Part shown: in pieces, positions 46,397-55,928 of the stretch
Layout: the number at the start of each line of letters is the position of its first letter
How positions within the stretch are numbered: position 1 is the stretch's first letter
Source of the DNA: Caballeronia glathei
GTDB lineage: Bacteria; Pseudomonadota; Gammaproteobacteria; Burkholderiales; Burkholderiaceae
Reading direction: 5' to 3'
Assembly (NCBI RefSeq): GCF_000698595.1
Contig: NZ_JFHC01000036.1
Coordinates: forward strand, 1-64,000
DNA: 64,000 nucleotides
The notes under the pieces: generated by a model
What the model saw: only the letters and a program-made list of their open reading frames with translations
Database searches by the model: none
What the model was told of the DNA's origin: nothing
Position numbers and translations under genes: made by a program

Positions 46397-47299
46397 GTGA
46401 ACGTGATCGCAACCCATCCGAAGTCGCTCGCAGACCGCATCGAGGATCTGCTGCCCCAGACGCAATGCACCAAGTGCGGATATCCCGCGTGCCGGCCGTA
46501 CGCCGAAGCCATTGCGTCGGGCGACGCGAACTACAATCAGTGCCCGCCCGGCGGCGTCGAAGGCGTCGCGCGGCTCGCGGCGCTGCTCGGCAAGCCCGTG
46601 ATCGCGCTCAATCCCGACAACGGCGTGGAGCGGCCGCGCCCGCTCGCGGTGATCGACGAGAACGTGTGCATCGGCTGCACGCTGTGCATGCAGGCGTGCC
46701 CGGTCGACGCGATCGTCGGCGCGGCCAAGCAGATGCATACGATCATTCCCGCGCTTTGCACCGGCTGCGACCTGTGCGTGCCGCCCTGCCCGGTCGACTG
46801 CATCGCGATGATTCCGGTCACCGGCGAGAAGACGGGCTGGGACGCGTGGAGCCAGCAGGAAGCGGACGCGGCGCGCGAACGGCACGACCGGCGGCTCGCG
46901 CGCCTCGAACGCGAGCGCGAAGCCGCGGAAGCACGTGCAGCGGCGCGACAGGCGGCGCGCCCCGGGCAAGCGGCATCGGACGAGGCGCAGGCTTCGGTGG
47001 CTTCGGCTGACGCGTCCGCCGAAGCCACTGAATCCGCTGAAGCTGCCGAAGCTGCCGAAGCTGCCGAAGCTGCCGAAGCTGCCGAAGCGAAAAAGCGCGC
47101 GATCATCCAGGCTGCGCTCGAACGCGCCCGCAAGAAAAAGGAAGAGCTTGCGAAGGCGGGCACGGGCCCGAGGAACACCGAAAGCGTGAGCGCCGACGTG
47201 CAGGCCCAGATCGACGCGGCCGAAGAGCGCCGCCGGCGCCTCGGCCTGACGGACGAGCCGCGTGCGGCCAACCCGCAAAACGACTCCACCGACCTTTGA
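46397..47299 (+). CDS. rnfB: RnfB/RsxB-like ferredoxin protein without membrane anchor
   Basis: A roughly 300-residue iron-sulfur protein. It has the RnfB-type 4Fe4S domain ([10 protein letters not shown] at about 23-32, then a further Cys) and two ferredoxin clusters, [12 protein letters not shown] and [12 protein letters not shown]. In full Rnf complexes RnfB passes electrons between ferredoxin and NAD at the inner membrane. The usual hydrophobic N-terminal anchor is missing, and no other rnf gene is nearby, so it may serve as a free electron carrier. The C-terminal third is a charged coiled-coil-like tail rich in Ala, Glu, Arg and Lys, with an EAAEAA repeat. The start GTG at 46397 is a choice without a strong ribosome site; GTG at 46403 is also possible. 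Confidence 0.88.
   Translation: MNVIATHPKSLADRIEDLLPQTQCTKCGYPACRPYAEAIASGDANYNQCPPGGVEGVARLAALLGKPVIALNPDNGVERPRPLAVIDENVCIGCTLCMQACPVDAIVGAAKQMHTIIPALCTGCDLCVPPCPVDCIAMIPVTGEKTGWDAWSQQEADAARERHDRRLARLEREREAAEARAAARQAARPGQAASDEAQASVASADASAEATESAEAAEAAEAAEAAEAAEAKKRAIIQAALERARKKKEELAKAGTGPRNTESVSADVQAQIDAAEERRRRLGLTDEPRAANPQNDSTDL
47042..47086 (+). repeat. 9-bp tandem repeat in the RnfB-like gene
   Basis: Five exact copies of gctgccgaa, encoding Ala-Ala-Glu units in the tail of the RnfB-like protein, next to looser related units. Exact copies indicate active slippage, so copy number should vary between strains without breaking the frame. Confidence 0.95.
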
Positions 47300-47312
47300 C
47301 CTCCCGCGTCCG

Positions 47313-47957
47313 ATGAATGCCAAAAAGCGCCGCGCGATCTTCGAGACGCTGCAAAGCCTCAACCCGCATCCGACGACCGAGCTCGAATACACATCGCCGT
47401 TCGAACTGCTGATCGCGGTGCTGCTGTCCGCGCAGGCCACCGACGTATCGGTGAACAAGGCGATGCGCCGGATGTTTCCCGTCGCCAATACGCCGGCCAA
47501 GGTGTTCGCGCTCGGCGAGGAAGGCGTGGCAGGCTACATCAAGACCATCGGCCTCTATCGCACGAAGGCGAAGAACGTCGTTGCGACCTGCCGGATTCTC
47601 ATCGACCAGTACGGCGGCGAGGTGCCCGACGACCGCGAGGCGCTGGAAGCGCTGCCGGGCGTCGGACGCAAGACGGCGAACGTGATCCTGAACACGGCGT
47701 TCGGCCATCCGACCATCGCCGTCGATACGCATATCTTTCGCGTTGCGAACCGCACAGGGCTTGCGCCCGGCAAGGACGTGCGGGCCGTGGAAGCGGCGCT
47801 GGAGAAAGCCGTCCCCGACGAATTCAGGCACGACGCGCATCACTGGCTGATTCTGCACGGACGATATGTCTGCAAGGCGCGCACGCCGGAGTGCTGGCAT
47901 TGCGCGATCGAGCCGCTCTGCGAATACCGGCCCAAGACGCCGCCGCCCGTCCTCTGA
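47313..47957 (+). CDS. nth: Endonuclease III
   Basis: Nth is a DNA glycosylase/AP lyase that removes oxidised pyrimidines. The 214-residue protein has the helix-hairpin-helix LPGVGRKTANV with the catalytic Lys, VDTHIFRVANR with the catalytic Asp, and the C-terminal 4Fe4S loop C-x6-C-x2-C-x5-C (CKARTPECWHCAIEPLC). The start ATG 47313 is 13 bases after the RnfB-like gene, so the two are cotranscribed. In gammaproteobacteria nth likewise ends the rsx/rnf operon. Confidence 0.97.
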   Translation: MNAKKRRAIFETLQSLNPHPTTELEYTSPFELLIAVLLSAQATDVSVNKAMRRMFPVANTPAKVFALGEEGVAGYIKTIGLYRTKAKNVVATCRILIDQYGGEVPDDREALEALPGVGRKTANVILNTAFGHPTIAVDTHIFRVANRTGLAPGKDVRAVEAALEKAVPDEFRHDAHHWLILHGRYVCKARTPECWHCAIEPLCEYRPKTPPPVL

Positions 47958-48013
47958 GCGCACAATGCCCGCGCGCCTTAAAATGGCGCTCTGACACCCC
48001 TGACACACGACGC

Positions 48014-48445
48014 ATGTTCAATCCCAGCCGCGACGAAGTCCGTCAATTCTTCACCGACACCTGGCGCAAGCAGCGCGCGGGCGAAATCCTGACGCCGCTG
48101 GAAAGCATCGCCGCGGACTGGATCGGCGAGCATCCGGAGTATCAGCAGGAACTCGCCGACCCGGAATCGAAGGCCGCCGACTATTCGCCCGAGCGCGGGC
48201 AGACCAATCCTTTTCTGCACCTGTCGATGCATCTCGCGATCAGCGAGCAACTGTCGATCGACCAGCCTCCCGGCATCCGCCGCGCGCACGAAAGGCTCGT
48301 GGCACGGCTCGGTTCCACCCACGACGCCCAGCACGCGATCATGGAGTGCCTCGGGCAGATCATCTGGGACGCGCAGCGCAACAACGTGCCGCCCGACACC
48401 GACGCGTACCTCGCGCTGATCGAGCGGCGCGCTTCGCGCGACTAA
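48014..48445 (+). CDS. DUF1841 family protein
   Basis: A 143-residue soluble, mainly helical protein starting MFNPSRDEVRQFFTDTWRKQ, with ESIAADWIGEHPEYQ and NPFLHLSMHLAISEQLSIDQ. These match the DUF1841 pattern common in beta- and gammaproteobacteria. The His residues in FLHLSMHLAI could bind metal, but function is unknown. It follows nth by 56 bases on the same strand and ends before a strong two-way hairpin. Confidence 0.9.
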   Translation: MFNPSRDEVRQFFTDTWRKQRAGEILTPLESIAADWIGEHPEYQQELADPESKAADYSPERGQTNPFLHLSMHLAISEQLSIDQPPGIRRAHERLVARLGSTHDAQHAIMECLGQIIWDAQRNNVPPDTDAYLALIERRASRD

Positions 48446-48481
48446 GCGTTCGCGCGTCATATCGCGCTTCGCCGGCTCCCG

Positions 48482-48519
48482 AAACGACAACACCCCGCGC
48501 ATGCGGGGTGTTGTCGTTT
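48482..48519. terminator. Two-way hairpin terminator between DUF1841 and cytochrome c genes
   Basis: A perfect 17-base-pair stem (48482-48498 with 48503-48519) with a 4-base loop lies between convergent genes. The ends carry AAA on one side and TTT on the other, allowing weak two-way termination. Confidence 0.85.
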
Positions 48520-48562
48520 GGGCGGCGATGCTCGCCTGCCCGAAAGGTAACGGCCGGGACGC

Positions 48563-48940
48563 TTACTTCTTCAGCACGAGCGCGCCGTTGAGCGACTGGA
48601 TATACGCCGCGAGGTCCTTCAGGTCGCTTTGCGACAGGTTCTGCAACTGCGCGGCCATGATCGCGTTGTTGCGGCCGAAGTTCGGGTTGCCGTTGCCCAT
48701 CTGATACTGGCGCATCGCCCAGTAGACGTAGCTCGCATGCTGGCCCGCGAGCTTCGGATATTCCCCGCTCACCGGATTGTTGAGGTTCGGGCCGTGGCAG
48801 GCCACGCAGTTGTGGCTGTCGGAGAGCGCCTTGCCGTTGGCGATGTCGGCCGCCTGCGCCGCATTGGACGCCGCCATGCCGATCAGCGCGGCCGCGCACG
48901 CTGCCTTGAACGTTGTGTGGAGTGCCTGAGAGGGCTTCAT
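48563..48940 (-). CDS. Monohaem cytochrome c, periplasmic
   Basis: A 125-residue exported class I cytochrome c. It has a signal peptide (positive start, then ACAAALIGMAASNAAQA), one haem site CVACH near residue 46-50, a GPNLNNP loop, and a likely axial Met in the NAIMAAQLQNLS segment. The C-terminal helix LKDLAAYIQSLNG is typical. It should shuttle electrons in the periplasm, perhaps to a terminal oxidase. The start ATG at 48940 has AGGAG upstream. It is 98 bases downstream of a second cytochrome c gene, so the two probably form an operon. Confidence 0.93.
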   Translation of the reverse strand: MKPSQALHTTFKAACAAALIGMAASNAAQAADIANGKALSDSHNCVACHGPNLNNPVSGEYPKLAGQHASYVYWAMRQYQMGNGNPNFGRNNAIMAAQLQNLSQSDLKDLAAYIQSLNGALVLKK

Positions 48941-49038
48941 GAATTCTCCTATCCCGCGAAATTTGATTGCCGAGTGACTCGCGCGTAATACGCGAACTGC
49001 TGCGCCGAACTGCGTCCGATGACGCTCGAGCGTGCGGG

Positions 49039-49404
49039 TCACTTGTCGGGATTGTTCTTCGAAGAGGGGGTTTGCGCGGCGTAGTACGCAGCGATGTCGG
49101 CGATGTCCTGGTCGGTCAGCGTCGTGGCGATGGCGCGCATCGTGTCGAAGTGGCGGTCGCCCTTCTTGTACGCGTGCAGCGCGTTCTCGAGGTACTTGGC
49201 GTTCTGGCCGCCGAGCATCGGAACCTCGTACACCTCGGGGTAGGCCGTCCGGTAGCCCGGAATGCCGTGGCAGCCGATACACATCGCAACCTTGCCCTCG
49301 GCCGCCTTGGCGTTGCCGACGACCTGGGCCGACGCCTGGGTCGCGAAGCCGGCAAGCCCCGACAGCGCTGCAATCACGGCACATTTGCCGACGAAATTGT
49401 TCAT
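49039..49404 (-). CDS. Monohaem cytochrome c, periplasmic
   Basis: A 121-residue exported cytochrome c with signal peptide (MNNFVGKCAVIAALSGLAG start, AQASA-like cleavage region), haem motif CIGCH near residues 42-46, then GYRTAYP, and a probable axial Met in FDTMRAIATTL. The C-terminal DQDIADIAAYYAAQ is the class I helix. Together with the following cytochrome it looks like a two-domain c4-type protein split into two genes. It is divergent from moxR. Confidence 0.93.
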   Translation of the reverse strand: MNNFVGKCAVIAALSGLAGFATQASAQVVGNAKAAEGKVAMCIGCHGIPGYRTAYPEVYEVPMLGGQNAKYLENALHAYKKGDRHFDTMRAIATTLTDQDIADIAAYYAAQTPSSKNNPDK

Positions 49405-49795
49405 AGCTTCTCTAACCTAGCATGAGGGGAAATCCGGCACGCCTGATGGCCGACCCAGAGGCCGCGGCCCGCGCCGAGTTCATCACAACCTTCTCGGGAC
49501 TGTTTCTTGTCTCTAGCCACGCAGGCCAAAAAAATCGCGCTAATTGTACCGCGCGACCTACCCTCCGTCCACCGCGCGCCCCGCGCAGCAAAGCCGCGGC
49601 AGGCGCGGCCCGTTGCGAATGTCACCAGGCTGCGACAATCTGTCCAATCGACAAAACGTCCGGATTGCGAGTTGCACCGATGCTTCGCGCCCTGATCGAG
49701 CGGCGGCACCGCGGCTCACACGATACCCGCCGGGTGTCAATGACAAAAGTCCTTCTGACTTATACTGGAATTTTTTCTCGACCGGACCGTTCGCC
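49405..49795. other. Divergent gap between the cytochrome c pair and moxR
   Basis: A 391-base gap with promoters for both sides expected. TATACT at 49761-49766 is a fair -10 box for moxR, which would give a leader of about 24 bases. TACAAT on the minus strand (49543-49548) could serve the cytochromes, but neither has a convincing -35. No gene is supported. Confidence 0.4.
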
Positions 49796-50638
<843 letters not shown>

Positions 50639-50765
50639 CCGTTCCCGGGAACGGCCGGCCGCGTGAGCGCATCGGAGATACCGGCGCAAAACACCGGCCA
50701 AACTACCGGCCCGAAAGCTGGCGCGGTTCGCCCGGCAAGCCAGCCCGACTCTGGAGTCCGCCCCC

Positions 50766-51941
50766 ATGCTGATCGATTTCTTCTACTCGTTGCGCGGCGC
50801 GAAGCTGCCGGTGTCCGTCAAGGAATACCTGACGCTCATCGAGGCGCTCAAGGCGCAGGTGATCGCGCCCTCGCTCGACGAGTTCTACTTTCTCGCGCGC
50901 ATGACGCTCGTCAAGGACGAGAAGTACTTCGACAAGTTCGATCAGGCGTTCGGCGCGTATTTCCACGGCGTGACGAAGCTCGACGAAGCAGCGTTCGACG
51001 TGCCGCTCGACTGGCTGAAAAAGCGGCTGGAACGCGACTTCACGCCCGAGGAAAAGCGGCAGATCGAAGCGCTCGGCGGCCTCGACAAGCTGATGGAGCG
51101 CCTGAAGGAACTCTTCGAAGAACAGAAGGAGCGCCACGAAGGCGGCAGCAAATGGATCGGCACGGGCGGCACGTCGCCGTTCGGGCACGGCGGCTACAAC
51201 CCGCAAGGCATCCGCATCGGCGGGGACTCGTCGGGCAACCGCACGGCGGTGAAGGTATGGGAGGAGCGCGCGTATCGCGATTACGACGACCAGGTCGAGA
51301 TCGGCACGCGCAACATCAAGGTCGCGTTGCGGCGGCTGCGCCGCTTCGCCCGCGAAGGCGCGGCCGAGGAGCTCGATCTGCCCGACACGATCCGCAGCAC
51401 GGCGGCGAATGCCGGCTGGCTCGACCTGAAGATGGTGCCCGAGCGCCACAACAACGTGAAGGTGCTGATGCTGCTGGATGTCGGCGGATCGATGGACGAT
51501 CACATCAAGCGCGTCGAGGAACTCTTCTCGGCGGCGAAGGCCGAGTTCAAGCATCTCGAGTTCTTCTACTTTCACAACTGCGTCTACGACTATCTGTGGA
51601 AGAACAACCGGCGCCGCCATGGCGAGCGCACGCCCACCTTCGACGTGCTGCACAAGTTCACGCCGGACTACAAGCTGATCTTCGTCGGCGACGCGACGAT
51701 GAGCCCCTACGAAGTGCTGCAGCCGGGCGGATCGGTGGAATACAACAACGCGGAAGCGGGCGCGGTGTGGCTAAGGCGCCTCGCCGACCAGTTTCCGCGC
51801 CACGCGTGGCTCAACCCGGAGCCGGAGCGGCTGTGGGAGTACCGCCAGTCGATCTCGGTGATCCGGCAGGTGCTCGGCAACCGGATGTACGGCCTCACGC
51901 TGGCCGGGCTCGAAAGCGCAATGCGGGCGCTCTCGAAGTGA
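50766..51941 (+). CDS. VWA domain protein, CoxE-like (partner of MoxR)
   Basis: A 391-residue protein with an N-terminal helical part and a C-terminal von Willebrand A-type domain. The metal site reads LLDVGGSMDD near 236-245, a variant of DxSxS with Gly in place of the second residue, and later GDATMSPYE. This matches the CoxE-like group, which pairs with MoxR ATPases to mature enzyme complexes such as CO dehydrogenase. There are no membrane segments. It starts 127 bases after moxR. No cox structural genes are near, so the client is unknown. Confidence 0.9.
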   Translation: MLIDFFYSLRGAKLPVSVKEYLTLIEALKAQVIAPSLDEFYFLARMTLVKDEKYFDKFDQAFGAYFHGVTKLDEAAFDVPLDWLKKRLERDFTPEEKRQIEALGGLDKLMERLKELFEEQKERHEGGSKWIGTGGTSPFGHGGYNPQGIRIGGDSSGNRTAVKVWEERAYRDYDDQVEIGTRNIKVALRRLRRFAREGAAEELDLPDTIRSTAANAGWLDLKMVPERHNNVKVLMLLDVGGSMDDHIKRVEELFSAAKAEFKHLEFFYFHNCVYDYLWKNNRRRHGERTPTFDVLHKFTPDYKLIFVGDATMSPYEVLQPGGSVEYNNAEAGAVWLRRLADQFPRHAWLNPEPERLWEYRQSISVIRQVLGNRMYGLTLAGLESAMRALSK

Positions 51942-52096
51942 GGAAGTGAGCGGCAGGCGGGCGCGCCGGCGTTGCGACAGCGTGGTGCGAGCGGGTAACA
52001 TCGCGCTTCGGCGCTCGCGGCCTGCAACCTGTCGCGCCGTACCGTACCGCCCGCCCGGCTCCCTCGCCCCACTTCAGCCCTCCCGCCGCCTTGCGC

Positions 52097-53305
52097 ATGA
52101 ACCCGCCGTCGAATCCCCCCGCCCTCGCCCCACAACCCCTGCGCCCGCTCGCCGACACCTCCGCGTCCGCCGTCGTCGCGGGTTTCGTCGCGATGATGAC
52201 GGGCTACACGAGTTCGCTCGTGCTGATGTTCCAGGCGGGACGCGCCGCGCATCTCACCGACGCGCAGATCTCCTCGTGGATCTGGGCGCTTTCCATCGGC
52301 ATGGCGATCTGCACGATCGGCCTGTCGCTGCGCTATCGCGCGCCGGTCGTGATCGCCTGGTCGACGCCGGGCGCCGCGCTGCTCGTCACGTCGCTGCCGA
52401 ACGTGCCGTATGCCGAGGCGATCGGCGCGTTCGTCGTGTGCGCGGCCCTGCTGACCGCGGTGGGCATGACCGGCTGGTTCGATGCGCTGATGCACCGGGT
52501 GCCGGCTGGCATCGCCTCGGCGCTGCTCGCGGGCATCCTGTTCGAGATCGGCATCGAAATCTTTCGCGCGGCGCAGTACCAGACCACGCTCGTGCTCGCG
52601 ATGTTCTTCACCTACCTCGTCGGCAAGCGGCTCGTGCCGCGTTACGCGATTCCCGCTACGCTCGCGGCCGGGATTTCGGTCGCGGGCGTCCTCGGGCTCC
52701 TCGATTTCAGCCGCTTTCACGTCGCGCTCGCGCATCCGGTCTTCACGATGCCCGCTTTTTCGCTGACGGCAACGATCAGCATCGGCATTCCGCTTTTTGT
52801 CGTCGCGATGGCGTCGCAGAACGTGCCGGGCATCGCCGTGCTGAGGGCGGACGGCTACACCACGCCATCGTCGCCGCTCATTTCGACGACCGGCCTCGCG
52901 TCGCTCGTGCTCGCGCCGTTCGGCTCGCACGGACTGAACCTCGCGGCGATCACGGCGGCGATCTGCACCGGCCGCGAAGCCCACGACGACCGAAGCAAGC
53001 GCTACATGGCCGCGGTCTGGTGCGGCATCTTCTACCTGCTCGCCGGCGTGTTCGGGGCAACGATCGCCGCGCTGTTCGCTGCGTTTCCGAAGGCGCTGGT
53101 CGTGTCGGTGGCGGCGCTCGCGCTTTTCGGCTCGATCATGAGCGGCCTCGCCAATGCGATGCACGACGCGCGCCAGCGCGAGGCGGCGCTCGTCACGTTC
53201 ATGGTGACGGCGTCGGGACTGACGCTTTTTTCGGTCGGGCCGGCATTCTGGGGACTGGTCGCGGGCATCGTCACGCAGGTCGTGCTGAACGGGCGCCGCG
53301 CCTGA
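52097..53305 (+). CDS. BenE-type benzoate/H+ symporter family protein
   Basis: A 402-residue inner membrane protein with about twelve helices. It shows the BenE pattern: GFVAMMTGYTSSLVLMFQA near the start, WSTPGAALL, FEIGIEIFRAAQ and ASQNVPGIAVLRADGY. The family is thought to import benzoate with protons, but no benzoate genes are adjacent, so the substrate may differ. A TTG six bases earlier would add two residues; ATG 52097 is chosen. The gap to transaldolase is 257 bases without clear signals. Confidence 0.9.
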   Translation: MNPPSNPPALAPQPLRPLADTSASAVVAGFVAMMTGYTSSLVLMFQAGRAAHLTDAQISSWIWALSIGMAICTIGLSLRYRAPVVIAWSTPGAALLVTSLPNVPYAEAIGAFVVCAALLTAVGMTGWFDALMHRVPAGIASALLAGILFEIGIEIFRAAQYQTTLVLAMFFTYLVGKRLVPRYAIPATLAAGISVAGVLGLLDFSRFHVALAHPVFTMPAFSLTATISIGIPLFVVAMASQNVPGIAVLRADGYTTPSSPLISTTGLASLVLAPFGSHGLNLAAITAAICTGREAHDDRSKRYMAAVWCGIFYLLAGVFGATIAALFAAFPKALVVSVAALALFGSIMSGLANAMHDARQREAALVTFMVTASGLTLFSVGPAFWGLVAGIVTQVVLNGRRA

Positions 53306-53562
53306 CGATCCGGCCCGCCAGGCGCGCCCCGGAAACCGGTTTTTGCGCCTGGCACCCAATCTTCACACGATGAACGCGCCCCGCGCGCAGCGGTCGAATC
53401 CGGGCCACCGCCGGTGGTATCGCCGCGAACGGCGCGCGCAGGCATAGAATGGCAGTGAGGGGCGAGCCGCCGGTGCAGTGAACGACGGGCGGGCGGCGTC
53501 GCGAATGTGTTCAACGCGGGCATCCGCATCTTTGACAAGGCGCGCAGCGCCTACGACTCGAC

Positions 53563-54516
53563 ATGACAACCGCTCTCGACCAGCTCAAGCAATACACCAC
53601 GGTCGTCGCCGATACGGGCGACTTCCAGCAATTCGTGCAATTCAAGCCGCGGGACGCGACGACCAACCCGTCGCTGATCCTGAAGGCCGTGCAGAAGGCC
53701 GAATACAAGCCGCTCCTGGAAAAGACGGTGAAGGCGAACGCCGGCAAGCCGATGAGCCAGATCATCGACCACCTGCTGATCGCGTTCGGCACCGAAATCC
53801 TGAAGATCATTCCGGGGCGGGTGTCGACCGAAGTGGACGCGCGCCTCTCGTTCGACACGAAGGGTTCGATCGCGAAGGGCCACGAACTCATCAAGCTGTA
53901 CGAAGACGCGGGCATCAAGCGCGAGCGCGTGCTGATCAAGCTCGCGTCCACCTGGGAAGGCGTGCGCGCCGCGGAAGTGCTGCAAAAGGACGGCATCAAC
54001 TGCAACATGACGCTGCTCTTCTCGCTGCCGCAGGCCGTCGCGTGCGCCGAAGCGGGCGCGAAGCTGATCTCGCCGTTCGTCGGACGGATCTACGACTGGT
54101 ACAAGAAGTCGGCCGGCGCCGAGTGGGACGAAGTGAAAAATGGCGGCGCGAACGATCCGGGCGTGCAGTCGGTGCGCAAGATCTACGCGTACTACAAGAA
54201 GTTCGGCCACAACACCGAGGTGATGGGCGCGAGCTTTCGCACGGTCGGCCAGATCACGGAACTCGCCGGCTGCGACCTGCTCACCATCAGCCCCGACCTG
54301 CTGAAGAAGCTGGCGGACAGCAACGACAAGGTGGAGCGCAAGCTCTCGCCGGAACTGGTCGCAAACGAACCGATCCAGAAGATCGCCGTCGACGAGCCGA
54401 CGTTCCGCTTCCTCGTCAACGACGATGCGATGGCCACCGAGAAGCTCGCGGAAGGCATCCGCACGTTCGCCGCCGACGCGGTCAAGCTCGAAAAAGTGAT
54501 CGCCGCGCTGCAGTAA
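53563..54516 (+). CDS. tal: Transaldolase
   Basis: Transaldolase moves a dihydroxyacetone unit between sugar phosphates in the non-oxidative pentose phosphate path. The 317-residue protein is the TalB type: Asp17 in VADTGD, the [10 protein letters not shown] signature at 31-40, and the Schiff-base Lys126 in [10 protein letters not shown], with the late [10 protein letters not shown]. The gene is alone and ends in a clear terminator. Confidence 0.97.
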   Translation: MTTALDQLKQYTTVVADTGDFQQFVQFKPRDATTNPSLILKAVQKAEYKPLLEKTVKANAGKPMSQIIDHLLIAFGTEILKIIPGRVSTEVDARLSFDTKGSIAKGHELIKLYEDAGIKRERVLIKLASTWEGVRAAEVLQKDGINCNMTLLFSLPQAVACAEAGAKLISPFVGRIYDWYKKSAGAEWDEVKNGGANDPGVQSVRKIYAYYKKFGHNTEVMGASFRTVGQITELAGCDLLTISPDLLKKLADSNDKVERKLSPELVANEPIQKIAVDEPTFRFLVNDDAMATEKLAEGIRTFAADAVKLEKVIAALQ

Positions 54517-54542
54517 GCGCCGCGGGCATTGCGCCTCTCGGA

Positions 54543-54578
54543 CGGGCTCCGGTGCTTCAGCGCACCGGAGCCCGTTTT
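54543..54578 (+). terminator. Rho-independent terminator after tal
   Basis: A 13-base-pair stem (54543-54555 with 54562-54574), 6-base loop and then TTTT. It starts 27 bases after the tal stop. Confidence 0.9.
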
Positions 54579-54655
54579 CATTGGGTCTTCGCATGACCTG
54601 GCCGGCCGGGCCGGAGCTTTGCCGGCTCCTGGTTACCTGCCTCGCCGCAACGCCG

Positions 54656-55777
54656 TCACCGGAAGAACGGCTGGGCGCCCTCGATGTTCCACATCCGCTC
54701 GATTTCGATGAGGCGCAGGCGCAGCCGGTCGACCTGTTCCGCGAGCCGCATCGCGAGCCAGTGCATGCCCTGCGCGCCCTGCACGTCCTGCACGTCTTCC
54801 AAGCCGGCTTCGGATGGCTCCGCCAGGGTGCCCGGCCGCGCCGCCTGCGCCTTCGTCACGGCATGCAGCAGGCCGACGCGCCCGAAGCGCAACGCCCGCG
54901 CCATCAGAAGCAGGGTATGGCGCACCGCCCGCTCCTCGTCGCTGCACTTCACCGCGCGAAGCGCCGCGCTCTCGGCGCCGGATTGCGCGAGCAACTCGAG
55001 CGCCGACAGCACCGAGCGATGCAGCCGCTGGATCTCCTCGAGCAGCGCGAGGGGCACGTCGATTTCCTTCGCGACCGAATCCATCAGCGAACGCGACTGC
55101 ACGAGGCGCTGGCTCAACACGAGAAAACGCTTCGTGACTTCGTCCGCGGGCTTCGGACGGCCTTCCAGCAGCGCGCCATAGATCCGCGCACAGTCGCGCA
55201 GATTGTCGGCGAGACGATAGCGCCACGAGTACGTCGCGTACTGCGGCAACACGAACGAAAACGCGAGCGCGATCACGATGCCGATCAGCACGTTCGCCGT
55301 GCGCCACAGGCCGACGTCGATCGGCAGGTCGCCGTGGCCCGACACGATCATCATCGTGATCGCCGTGAGGAGCGCGACATAGGCCGGCTTGCCGATCGCG
55401 TGGTAGGCGCAGCCGCCGGCAATCACCGACATCAGGACGAACGTCAGCGTCAGCGAGCCGGTGACCCCCTGCAGGAGGATCAGCGCGAGCCCGAAGCCCG
55501 CGCCGAGCATCGTCCCGAGCGCGCGCTCGGCCGACTTCTTGCGGATATTGCCGAAGTGCTGCAGCCCGCCGATCACGACGAGCACCGTCACCGAAGCCCA
55601 TACGCCGTGCGGAATGTCAATGCCGGACGTGAGGCCGATCGATGCAAGCATGGCGAGCCCCACGCGGATCGCATGAAGCAGCCGCGCGTGCCGGTAGCGA
55701 AAGTACGGCGAGCCGAGCACGTGCAGCACGCGTCTCGCGTGGCTGCGGCGGGGAAGCGGCGAATCGGTCGAAGACAT
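54656..55777 (-). CDS. FUSC family inner membrane protein
   Basis: A 373-residue protein with six hydrophobic segments in the first 200 residues (for example VWASVTVLVVIGGLQHFGNI and LIGIVIALAFSFVLPQYA), then a cytosolic helical domain. This is the fusaric acid resistance (FUSC)/YccS-like pattern; RKKSAERALGTMLGA is the conserved loop of the family. Members may export aromatic acids or other anions, often with an MFP partner, which is missing here. The ATG at 55777 gives MSSTDSPLPRRS. The role is unproven. Confidence 0.87.
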   Translation of the reverse strand: MSSTDSPLPRRSHARRVLHVLGSPYFRYRHARLLHAIRVGLAMLASIGLTSGIDIPHGVWASVTVLVVIGGLQHFGNIRKKSAERALGTMLGAGFGLALILLQGVTGSLTLTFVLMSVIAGGCAYHAIGKPAYVALLTAITMMIVSGHGDLPIDVGLWRTANVLIGIVIALAFSFVLPQYATYSWRYRLADNLRDCARIYGALLEGRPKPADEVTKRFLVLSQRLVQSRSLMDSVAKEIDVPLALLEEIQRLHRSVLSALELLAQSGAESAALRAVKCSDEERAVRHTLLLMARALRFGRVGLLHAVTKAQAARPGTLAEPSEAGLEDVQDVQGAQGMHWLAMRLAEQVDRLRLRLIEIERMWNIEGAQPFFR

Positions 55778-55846
55778 GGGAAAGCCCCGGCGTCGATTAA
55801 GGTCTGCCTGCAAGATACGAGCCCGCAAAAGGCGCGCGCGCAAGAC

Positions 55847-55878
55847 AAAACGCCCGCAACTTCCGTTACGGGCGTTTT
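55847..55878 (-). terminator. Rho-independent terminator after mctP
   Basis: A 10-base-pair stem (55847-55856 with 55869-55878) around a 12-base loop with extra pairing. Leftward reading ends in TTTT. It lies 50 bases past the transporter stop. Confidence 0.82.
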
Positions 55879-55928
55879 ACCAGCTTTTGCCGCGGCTGGT
55901 GCATCGTTCGCGTCAGTCGATCGGCCGA

